Shown here: positions 27,049 through 34,111 of the stretch, in pieces | How the letters are laid out: every line of letters starts with the position of its first letter | Position numbering within the stretch: position 1 is the stretch's first letter | From: Arcicella sp038230735 | Lineage (GTDB): Bacteria > Bacteroidota > Bacteroidia > Cytophagales > Spirosomataceae | Reading direction: 5' to 3' | Length of the DNA: 64,000 bases | NCBI GenBank assembly: GCA_038230735.1 | Contig: JBBRMR010000001.1 | Location: forward strand, 62,001-126,000 | Notes under the pieces: model-generated | Database searches by the model: none | Told to the model about the DNA's origin: nothing | The model's input: only the letters and a program-made list of their open reading frames with translations | Program-made: the position numbers and the translations under genes

Positions 27049-28230
27049 ATGAACATTTGGCGTATAATTTTTTGGCTCTTATTATTAATAACCCTCGGTA
27101 CTTTGGGGTTGGTGATAATAGACAATTTGAAAGGTGATGGCAACGGAATTGTGGCGGGAATCAACCTTGGTAGCATCGTTAAATACCTGATTTACGGTTT
27201 TTTAATATATTCACTTTGGTATGCCTTCAAATATAAAATTGCTTGGTTACAGAATACGTTGATGTTGGGCATGATGATGGTTTTGACGGTGGTTTTGTTG
27301 GAGTGGATTTGTGGAATTGTATTGAAAAAACAAGCCGAAAATTCTCCAAAAATCGAAGGACCCAATCACTCTATGATGTTTGATGAACATTTAGGTTACA
27401 AACCAAAACCTGATACTTCACACACGGGAATAAGGACTGTTAATGGGAAAATTATTTACAGTATCAAGTTTAATACGGATGCTAACAGTCTAAGAATCAC
27501 GCCCATAGATAGTACAACATCTCGAAATAAGTACGTTCAATTTTATGGTTGTTCCATGACTTTTGGCGAAGGCGTACAAAGTGATGAGACTTTGCCTTAT
27601 TATTTCGGAAAATTTGATAGTACCTTTCACCCTTATAATTTTGCGTATAGTGGCTACGGACCACACCAAATGTTAGCTCGTTTGGAGACGGGTTCGCCCA
27701 AAAACATCGTAAAAGAATCTACTGGCATAGCTTTTTATATTTACATCAATGACCACGTAAACCGAGCCATCGGCACTATGACTAATTATGGATATAACGG
27801 TGGCAATGCTCCTTATTTTCATGAGATTGCCAATGAATTAAAACACGATGGTTTGTTCAAAAATACTCGAAGAATCAGAAGTTGGTTTTATGAGGTGATG
27901 TTGAAAAGTGATATCCTAAAATTGTTCAAAATTGGCTATCCTTTCAGCATATCAGAAGCTGATTATGAACTGACTGCCGAGATAATGGCAACGGCTTCGA
28001 GAGATTATAAAAAGCAATTTGGCAATGATAATTTTTACGTAATTATTTATCCCACCACGGTAGATAGTTCACTGATTATCAGATTATTAAAACAAAAAGG
28101 AGTGAAGGTTTTAGACTACTCAAAACTCTTTAATCCGACCGATAAAAAGTACGCTATTCCCTACGATGAACATCCTACGGCATTGGCAAATGAAATATTG
28201 ATTAAACAATTAGTAAAAGATATAAATTAA
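27049..28230 (+). CDS. Membrane-anchored SGNH/GDSL-like protein
   Basis: 393 residues. Three hydrophobic N-terminal segments (about 4-24, 45-62, 70-92) precede a soluble domain with the SGNH block I QFYGCSMTFGEG (candidate nucleophile Ser169) and a C-terminal block V-like DEHPTALANE (Asp373, His375). It is probably an esterase or O-acyl-modifying enzyme facing the periplasm. It follows the carbamoyltransferase by 10 nt and is presumably co-translated. The Asn block III is less obvious, so activity is not assured. Confidence 0.8.
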   Translation: MNIWRIIFWLLLLITLGTLGLVIIDNLKGDGNGIVAGINLGSIVKYLIYGFLIYSLWYAFKYKIAWLQNTLMLGMMMVLTVVLLEWICGIVLKKQAENSPKIEGPNHSMMFDEHLGYKPKPDTSHTGIRTVNGKIIYSIKFNTDANSLRITPIDSTTSRNKYVQFYGCSMTFGEGVQSDETLPYYFGKFDSTFHPYNFAYSGYGPHQMLARLETGSPKNIVKESTGIAFYIYINDHVNRAIGTMTNYGYNGGNAPYFHEIANELKHDGLFKNTRRIRSWFYEVMLKSDILKLFKIGYPFSISEADYELTAEIMATASRDYKKQFGNDNFYVIIYPTTVDSSLIIRLLKQKGVKVLDYSKLFNPTDKKYAIPYDEHPTALANEILIKQLVKDIN

Positions 28231-28237
28231 AATAATC

Positions 28238-28387
28238 ATGGATTTTCTAACAGACCTTTTTAGTTTTTTGAAAGAGCGTAAAAAATGGTGGCTCTTACCC
28301 GTAATTTTTGTATTACTTTTAATCGGTATCCTCATCGTAATTGGTGGTGGTTCAGCCATTGCTCCGTTTATTTATACGTTATTTTAA
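28238..28387 (+). CDS. DUF5989-family small membrane protein (49 aa)
   Basis: The reading frame from the ATG at 28238 encodes 49 residues, MDFLTDLFSFLKERKKWWLL through IAPFIYTLF, with a single transmembrane helix (about residues 20-38). The short cytoplasmic amphipathic start, KKWWLLPV motif and APFIYTLF end match what I know of DUF5989 proteins, which occur beside carbamoyltransferase and SxtJ genes. It starts 7 nt after the SGNH stop. It is short enough to be missed by gene callers with a 60-codon cutoff. Role unknown; the conserved neighbourhood suggests a small subunit of a membrane modification complex. Confidence 0.85.
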   Translation: MDFLTDLFSFLKERKKWWLLPVIFVLLLIGILIVIGGGSAIAPFIYTLF

Positions 28388-28396
28388 CAAAAAGAA

Positions 28397-28452
28397 GCCC
28401 CCCTAACCCCCAGAGGGGGAGCTTTTTAATTCCCCCTCTGGGGGTCAGGGGA
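28397..28452. repeat. CCCCCTAACCCCC-type hairpin inside the cluster
   Basis: Arms 28397-28420 and 28431-28452 are inverted (CCCCCCTAACCCCCAGAGG with CCTCTGGGGGTCAGGGG), with internal smaller palindromes. It lies between DUF5989 and SxtJ and ends only 5 nt before the SxtJ ATG, so it would mask that gene's ribosome-binding region when folded. Related in form to the element at 17992-18065. Confidence 0.75.
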
Positions 28453-28457
28453 CTATT

Positions 28458-28829
28458 ATGAAAAGAGAAAAAAATCTTGAAACCATGCTTGTCATCACGG
28501 TGGGAATGTTGGTGTTATATTTTGTTTTTAGAACAAAAACTTGGTCTAATTATCTACTAATTGTTTCTCTGGTAATTGGACTTATTGGCGTATTTTCTGA
28601 TTTTCTGAGCGAAAAAGTGGCTTGGGTTTGGGGAAAAATCGCTCATATTTTAGGTACGTTTAACTCTTACGTACTCCTCACCATTATTTTCTTTGTATTC
28701 CTTACGCCCGTAGCCTTTTTATTCAAATTGACTCGCAAGGATAATTTGAAACTAAAGGTTCAAAAAGGTTCGGTTTACGAAGAACGCAATCACTTGTACG
28801 AAGCCAAAGATTTGGCGAATGTATGGTAA
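28458..28829 (+). CDS. SxtJ-like membrane protein
   Basis: 123 residues with three hydrophobic segments (LVITVGMLVLYFVF, LLIVSLVIGLIGVFSDF, YVLLTIIFFVFLTPVAFLFKL) and a charged C-terminal tail with NHLYEAKDLANVW. Size, topology and position next to DUF5989 and a carbamoyltransferase identify it as SxtJ-like, the family named from saxitoxin clusters but common outside them. Function is not established. Its last 7 nt overlap the start of the next glycosyltransferase, implying translational coupling. Confidence 0.8.
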   Translation: MKREKNLETMLVITVGMLVLYFVFRTKTWSNYLLIVSLVIGLIGVFSDFLSEKVAWVWGKIAHILGTFNSYVLLTIIFFVFLTPVAFLFKLTRKDNLKLKVQKGSVYEERNHLYEAKDLANVW

Positions 28830-29758
28830 AAATCCTCATTCCACTATACAATGATTGGGACGCACTGGAATTATTGCTCAGTGAAATAAAAGAGCGTAAT
28901 TCGGTTGAGCTTTTCAATAAACTTTCCTTTGTGGTGGTGGATGACTGTTCTTCTATCCCTTGTGATATTCAACGATTTGCGGGGTATAATCTTTCCATTA
29001 TTAGGCTTTGGCGGAATGTTAGTCATCAAAAAGCGATTGCTTTGGGATTGGCTTATCTAACGCAAAACGTTAATTTTGAGAAAGTTATCGTCATGGATTC
29101 GGATGGTGAAGACCGCCCAGTCGATATTCAAGCACTCTACGAAGCCTCTCTAAAAGACTCCGACAAAATCATCTTTGCCAAACGTTCTAAACGTAGCGAA
29201 GGACTGATTTTTAGATTGGGTTACTACACTTACAAATTTCTGTTTGGGTTATTGACAGGTAAGACCATTGAGTTTGGCAATTTCAGTATTTTGCCTTTTC
29301 GACAAGCCCAAAAGTTGGCGTATGTTTCTGAAATTTGGAATCACTTTCCAGGCGGAATTATTCGCTCAAAATTGCCATATACCTCCATTCCAATTGAAAG
29401 AGGAACTCGCTTGGCGGGGAAATCTAAAATGAATTTCGTGTCTTTGGTATTACACGGTTTGAGTGCGATTTCGGTGCATTTAGATACAGTGGCAGTCAGG
29501 ATTTTGATTGGCTCGTTGGTCATGATTTCGGTGGCGGGTTTGGGATCGGTTTTAGTGCTGATTATCAAGTTTTTATCGCCCGAAAATGCTTCGCCAGGCT
29601 GGGCTACAACGCTGGTAACGGCTTCGATAATTGTGATTCTGCAAGCGTTTTTGAGTTCCTTATTTCTTATCTTTACGGTCTTGAATTATCGTACTCAAAA
29701 ACATTTTATTCCCGCCAAAGAATATTCTGATTTTATAGAAAAAATTGAGAAGATTTGA
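28823..29758 (+). CDS. Family-2 glycosyltransferase with C-terminal membrane helices
   Basis: 311 residues. GT-A fold motifs: VKILIPLYNDWDALELLL, VVVDDCSS, and VIVMDSDGEDRPVDIQALYEA, whose DSDGED holds the metal-binding acidic residues. Two C-terminal transmembrane helices (VRILIGSLVMISVAGLGSVL and ATTLVTASIIVILQAFLSSL) resemble DPM1/GtrB-type polyprenyl-phosphate glycosyltransferases. The ATG lies within ATGGTAA at the SxtJ stop. It probably makes a lipid-linked sugar for the same pathway as the carbamoyltransferase. Confidence 0.9.
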   Translation: MVKILIPLYNDWDALELLLSEIKERNSVELFNKLSFVVVDDCSSIPCDIQRFAGYNLSIIRLWRNVSHQKAIALGLAYLTQNVNFEKVIVMDSDGEDRPVDIQALYEASLKDSDKIIFAKRSKRSEGLIFRLGYYTYKFLFGLLTGKTIEFGNFSILPFRQAQKLAYVSEIWNHFPGGIIRSKLPYTSIPIERGTRLAGKSKMNFVSLVLHGLSAISVHLDTVAVRILIGSLVMISVAGLGSVLVLIIKFLSPENASPGWATTLVTASIIVILQAFLSSLFLIFTVLNYRTQKHFIPAKEYSDFIEKIEKI

Positions 29759-29789
29759 TATTAACTTTAAAATTTGAATGTGTGTTTTA

Positions 29790-29825
29790 AGGAAAGCTTC
29801 GTTCAAAACGAAGCCTTCCTTCTTA
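29790..29825. terminator. Hairpin between the two glycosyltransferases
   Basis: AAGGAAaGCTTCGTT pairs with AACGAAGCcTTCCTT (one mismatch) around a CAAA-type loop, followed by TTCTTA. It fits a terminator or attenuator, so the second glycosyltransferase may be transcribed less than the first. Confidence 0.7.
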
Positions 29826-29832
29826 ATAAAAT

Positions 29833-30567
29833 ATGAAACTAAGCGTAGTAATTCCTGCCTATAACGAAGAAGAATCTCTTCCCGAAACCTTGCGTTCTTT
29901 ATACGAAACGTTGGTAAAACACAACATCGACCACGAAATTTGTGTAACCAACGATAATTCTAAAGACAATACTGAACAAGTTTTACAGAACTTGCAAAAG
30001 GAAATTCCCAGCCTTGTTTATTTTACGAACAAAGGACCAAATGGTTTTGGTTACGCCATACGCTACGGTTTAGAGCGTTTTACGGGTGATTGTGTGGCGG
30101 TAATGATGGCGGATTCATCCGATTCACCCGAAGATTTGGTGAAATATTATCGCACTATGCAAGAGCAAAATGTGGATGCCGTTTTTGGGAGTCGTTTCAT
30201 CAAAGGTGGTTCAGTTAACGATTATCCGAAGGTCAAATTATTCATTAATCGAGTATCAAATTTTGTAATTAAAATGCTTACGGGTATCAAAACCAACGAT
30301 ACTACTAATGCTTTTAAACTCTATAAAAAAGAAACCATTGAGGGCATAAAACCTTTCATGTCGGCACACTTTAATCTGACGGTGGAATTGCCTTTGAAAG
30401 CCTTTGTGCGGGGGTATTCCTACACGGTTGTACCCAACAGTTGGAGGAATAGAAAATACGGTAAATCGAATCTAAAAATCAAAGAGATGGGAAGTCGATA
30501 CTTGTTTATTTTGCTGTATTGTATGATTGAAAAGTCTTTTTCGAGAGGCGATTATATGAAGAAATGA
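29833..30567 (+). CDS. Family-2 glycosyltransferase, DPM1-like
   Basis: 244 residues with no membrane helix. Motifs: LSVVIPAYNEEESLPETL, VTNDNSKDNTEQVL, VAVMMADSSDSPEDLVKYY, DAVFGSRFIKGG and NAFKLYKKETIEGIKP. This matches dolichol/undecaprenyl-phosphate sugar transferases of GT2. It follows a hairpin but shares orientation with the carbamoyltransferase cluster, so it is likely part of the same surface-glycan pathway. The sugar donor is unknown. Confidence 0.9.
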   Translation: MKLSVVIPAYNEEESLPETLRSLYETLVKHNIDHEICVTNDNSKDNTEQVLQNLQKEIPSLVYFTNKGPNGFGYAIRYGLERFTGDCVAVMMADSSDSPEDLVKYYRTMQEQNVDAVFGSRFIKGGSVNDYPKVKLFINRVSNFVIKMLTGIKTNDTTNAFKLYKKETIEGIKPFMSAHFNLTVELPLKAFVRGYSYTVVPNSWRNRKYGKSNLKIKEMGSRYLFILLYCMIEKSFSRGDYMKK

Positions 30568-30587
30568 GCATAAATTTGATGGCATTC

Positions 30588-31058
30588 TTAATTTTTACCA
30601 AAAAGTAATTCCATTAATCCTCCTTCGGGCATTTTTATGCCTAAATGAAAAATAACGTAGCATAAAACTATTCCCCAAAACAAGGCAAAAACCAACATGG
30701 TAAAGATTATTTTGGGAATGGGGACTTTGAATGAAAGAGCTAACAACGTACCACCTACGGGCGTAAAGATTAGAGGTGTAAAACACGCAACCCCCCAAAT
30801 GCCTAATTTGAGCCATATTCTCACGGCAAATCGTGAACGTTTAGAAAATAACGTAGCTTTCTTGGTTCTATATTTTACTAATAATCGTTGAACTTGTTCG
30901 CCCAAAAACGAAACGATAATTACTGTGGTCATCATACCGATGATGCAACAGATAGCGGTTTCCCACCACGTTAGATTTAAGAGTAAGCCCGCAATGGGTC
31001 CGTTAAAAAATTTTATGGATGTGGCAAGTATGACGGCAAAATATTTTCCGAATGGCAT
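30588..31058 (-). CDS. Small multi-pass membrane protein (small multidrug-export-like)
   Basis: 156 residues with about four membrane segments: FFNGPIAGLLLNLTWWETAICCIIGMMTTVIIV, WLKLGIWGVACFTPLIFTPVGGTLLAL and MLVFALFWGIVLCYVIF. The PxGGTLLAL re-entrant-like region recalls the small multi-drug export/DedA-like group. It converges with the glycosyltransferase and is divergent from the Wzi-like gene. Substrate unknown; I would not infer drug export from the family name. Confidence 0.65.
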   Translation of the reverse strand: MPFGKYFAVILATSIKFFNGPIAGLLLNLTWWETAICCIIGMMTTVIIVSFLGEQVQRLLVKYRTKKATLFSKRSRFAVRIWLKLGIWGVACFTPLIFTPVGGTLLALSFKVPIPKIIFTMLVFALFWGIVLCYVIFHLGIKMPEGGLMELLFGKN

Positions 31059-31131
31059 GATTTTAGGGGCTAATTTATCGTTATCTTGCGAAGGTTTTAT
31101 CGCTGGGCTTATCCCAAACCCTTTTTAGATT

Positions 31132-32874
31132 ATGTTAAAAAAAATACTATTCCTTACACTAATACTCTGTTTATCAAATATTTATTGCTCAAAATCTCAG
31201 AGTGTTTTTGCTCCTTTGAACGAAGACTACTATCATTTAATTGACCGCTATGAAATAAAACGGGGAAAGTTCTCGGAAGGTTTCCATACTACGGTGAAAC
31301 CTTACACTCGCAAAGGTATTGTACAATTAGTAGATAGCATTTGGGAAGATACTTCCATTTATTTATCATCGCAAGATAAATTTAATCTCGAATATTTACA
31401 AAATGATAGTTGGGAATGGACAAAACCCGATACAGTCGGTAAGAGTCGCAAACCGCTTTGGAATACTTTTTATTTCCGAAAAGCCGATGCTTATTCTTCT
31501 TCCAATGATGTATTGGATATTCACGTAAACCCTGTGTTCAATTTTGAAATGGGAGTGGTTGACGGCAAAGACCAAAAGACAACAGTTTTGAATTCAAGAG
31601 GTATCGAAGTTAGAGGAATGATAAATCGCAAAGTGGGATTTTATACTTTCATTACCGATAATATTGCAGTCATTCCTGACTATGCTAAAGAATTCGTGGA
31701 CAAATATAACCAAAATGAGTTTAGAACAATCGAAAGGCTTCCTGGAATGTCTGGCGAAGGTCTGACTAAGGCGTATAAAGGCGACCCGTACAGTACCGAT
31801 TTTTTCTCGGCAAGGGCTTACATTACTTTTCAAGCCACAAAAAATATCCAATTACAGTTTGGTCATGATAAAAATATCATCGGAAACGGCTTTCGTTCTG
31901 TAATCCTTTCGGATAATGCCGCTCCGCTTTTATTCTTAAAATTCAAGACCAATGTAGGTATTTTTGAATACCAAAACCTTTTTACGCAATTGGTTTACAC
32001 GGGCTTTAAACCTTATGACCAAATCTTTCCAAGAAAATACATGACGCTTCATCATTTGAGCGTTAATTTATCCAAAAAATTGAACATCGGTTTTACGGAA
32101 AGTGTTGTCTTTCAGCGAGATAGTACCACGGGAAGCGGCTTTGATTTGAATTATCTCAATCCCGTAATCTTTTACCGTTTTGTAGAAAGTTTTCAAGGAA
32201 GTGCCGATAATGCTTTTATTGGACTTGATTTTAAATATAATTTTGCGAAGAAATTTTCGCTCTACGGGCAGTTTATGCTGGACGAATTTAGTGCCAAAGA
32301 GTTCTTTAAAGCGAATGGATATTGGGCTAAAAAATTTGGTGTTCAAGGCGGTCTCAAATATATTGATGTGTTGGGGATTGATAATTTGGACTATCAGGTG
32401 GAATACAATATGGCTCGCCCTTATACGTATAGTCATTATGATGATGCCAATTATACGCATTACAACCAAGCCTTAGCTCATCCGTTGGGGGCAAATTTTG
32501 AAGAATGGTCGCACATCATTCGGTGGCAACCCATCAAACGTTTACAATTGACGGGCAAAGTGATTTACGCTAAATTTGGAGAAGATAGAACAACTACGGA
32601 AAATTGGGGTGGAGATATTCTAAAAGATTATGACACCCGAAGCAGAAAAGTGCTTTATAATGACCTCTACGGTAATTATTTAGGGCAAGGTAGAAGTACC
32701 GTAACGACCATTATTGATGTTCGGGCTTCGTTTCAAATCAAGCATAATCTATTTCTGGAAGGACATTATATGAACAGAAAATACGATAGTGCCGTTGATA
32801 GATTAGATTATACTAATATGATTGCCTCTTTCGGCGTGCGTTGGAATGTGGCGGCAAGACAGATGTTATTTTAA
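31132..32874 (+). CDS. Wzi/RemB-like outer membrane beta-barrel protein
   Basis: 580 residues with a signal peptide ending near SKSQ. The body is made of short alternating beta strands (LDIHVNPVFNFEMG, FTEKVG-like and FSLYGQFMLDEF) and the conserved region NMARPYTYSHYDDANYTHYNQALAHPLGANFEEW near residue 440, characteristic of the capsule-assembly Wzi family and of RemB-like gliding-associated proteins in Bacteroidota. It may attach or present surface polysaccharide. Its position after the glycosyltransferases supports a capsule or exopolysaccharide role. It ends FGVRWNVAARQMLF. Confidence 0.75.
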   Translation: MLKKILFLTLILCLSNIYCSKSQSVFAPLNEDYYHLIDRYEIKRGKFSEGFHTTVKPYTRKGIVQLVDSIWEDTSIYLSSQDKFNLEYLQNDSWEWTKPDTVGKSRKPLWNTFYFRKADAYSSSNDVLDIHVNPVFNFEMGVVDGKDQKTTVLNSRGIEVRGMINRKVGFYTFITDNIAVIPDYAKEFVDKYNQNEFRTIERLPGMSGEGLTKAYKGDPYSTDFFSARAYITFQATKNIQLQFGHDKNIIGNGFRSVILSDNAAPLLFLKFKTNVGIFEYQNLFTQLVYTGFKPYDQIFPRKYMTLHHLSVNLSKKLNIGFTESVVFQRDSTTGSGFDLNYLNPVIFYRFVESFQGSADNAFIGLDFKYNFAKKFSLYGQFMLDEFSAKEFFKANGYWAKKFGVQGGLKYIDVLGIDNLDYQVEYNMARPYTYSHYDDANYTHYNQALAHPLGANFEEWSHIIRWQPIKRLQLTGKVIYAKFGEDRTTTENWGGDILKDYDTRSRKVLYNDLYGNYLGQGRSTVTTIIDVRASFQIKHNLFLEGHYMNRKYDSAVDRLDYTNMIASFGVRWNVAARQMLF

Positions 32875-32963
32875 GTACTGTCTTAAGTCATAAGTGGTTG
32901 ATTAGATAATCATTAAATAAAATCAAACTTACGACCTATAGACTTACGACATACGACTCTTTT

Positions 32964-33311
32964 TTACTCCATCTTCGATCCTTTCTTGCAACAACTTGGC
33001 AGTTTATCATAACCAACCGTTTCTGCCACCACTTCATCAGCATCATATCCCACTTCAGCAATGGCTTTTTTAATTTTTTCTATGGATGTTTTCTTAGGGT
33101 TGAAAATCACCGTTACTACTTTGTCTTTGCTATCAACATCCAAGTTTACATCGGTTACGCCTTTGGTAAAAGCCAGCTTTTTCTCAATGCGTTCTTTGCA
33201 CATTTCACAAATGGCAGAGGTCTTAATTTTGACAGTTTGAGTTTTTGGTACGTCCGCAAATGTGATGACTGATACCAATAAAAGGGCGAATAAAAGGATT
33301 TTGCTTTTCAT
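32964..33311 (-). CDS. Periplasmic heavy-metal-associated (HMA) protein
   Basis: 115 residues: an export signal (to about residue 19), then one HMA fold with the metal-binding CxxC at Cys35/Cys38 (AICEMCKERIEKKL) and the ferredoxin-like pattern KGVTDVNLDVDSKDKVVTVIFNP. The C-terminal PSCCKKGSK adds two adjacent Cys. It probably binds Cu(I) or Zn(II) in the periplasm. It is the last gene of the minus-strand metal cluster, 62 nt downstream of the HMA-MauE gene. Confidence 0.85.
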   Translation of the reverse strand: MKSKILLFALLLVSVITFADVPKTQTVKIKTSAICEMCKERIEKKLAFTKGVTDVNLDVDSKDKVVTVIFNPKKTSIEKIKKAIAEVGYDADEVVAETVGYDKLPSCCKKGSKME

Positions 33312-33373
33312 GATTTCTTGTTTGTAATTATTTGATTTTTAAATGTTTATACTATTACAGACTGGCTTCCGTA

Positions 33374-34111
33374 TTACAGATTTAACAAAATTATTCCGAT
33401 AATTACCATCGAGGAATTTTCGATAATAGTTACGGTACTCATCGGTAAATTAAAGACTGTTCCCAGGCACGCACATTTGATTTTTCGTTTATCCACCACA
33501 CTCTGTATTACGCCCAACGCTCCAAAGCCCATAATGATAATATCGGCTATATAAACGTATTTTTCTTGAAAATGGATTAGACACAACAAGCCCAATGCCA
33601 ATTCAATAAAGGGATAAATTTTGCCGTAAGCTGGAACTTTGGCGGCTAATAAATCATACATCTGAAAACTCTCGGCAAAGGCTTTAACATCCAATAATTT
33701 AAAGAATGAAAATACTAAAAAGAATCCAGTCATAAAATTATGAAGGAACATTTTTAGTTCAAATTGCTTTATTTCATAAATTCCTAAGTGAAAGGACGTT
33801 AGAAAACTTACCATCGTAATAAACCCTGCAATCAGGAACAGTGGATAATATTGACTTGTCCACGATTTTGTTTCTGTTAATTCCAAATTTGATACCAAAT
33901 CAGAACTTTTGATTAAGGCATATTTAGAATGTGGTTTTAAAATTTCCTTTATTTTTACTTCCGAAATTCTTTTGGAAGTTTCCAATTCCACTTGGTTATT
34001 TGAATGGCTCGCTATTACTGAACTCACCGTTGGAATTTGGGAGAGGACGTGCTGAATTTTATATTCGCAAGCCTCGCAGGTCATGCCTGATATATGGATG
34101 GTTTGTTTCAT
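33374..34111 (-). CDS. HMA domain fused to a MauE/DoxX-like membrane domain
   Basis: 245 residues. The N-terminal HMA domain has GMTCEAC (Cys12, Cys15). Residues ~85-245 form four or five membrane helices with the MauE-like end CACLGTVFNLPMSTVTIIEN, which contains two further Cys. The architecture suggests transmembrane metal transfer or thiol chemistry. Its ATG overlaps the TonB-receptor stop (ATGA), showing translational coupling. The combination with a TonB receptor points to metal uptake or trafficking rather than simple export, but this is inferred. Confidence 0.85.
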   Translation of the reverse strand: MKQTIHISGMTCEACEYKIQHVLSQIPTVSSVIASHSNNQVELETSKRISEVKIKEILKPHSKYALIKSSDLVSNLELTETKSWTSQYYPLFLIAGFITMVSFLTSFHLGIYEIKQFELKMFLHNFMTGFFLVFSFFKLLDVKAFAESFQMYDLLAAKVPAYGKIYPFIELALGLLCLIHFQEKYVYIADIIIMGFGALGVIQSVVDKRKIKCACLGTVFNLPMSTVTIIENSSMVIIGIILLNL

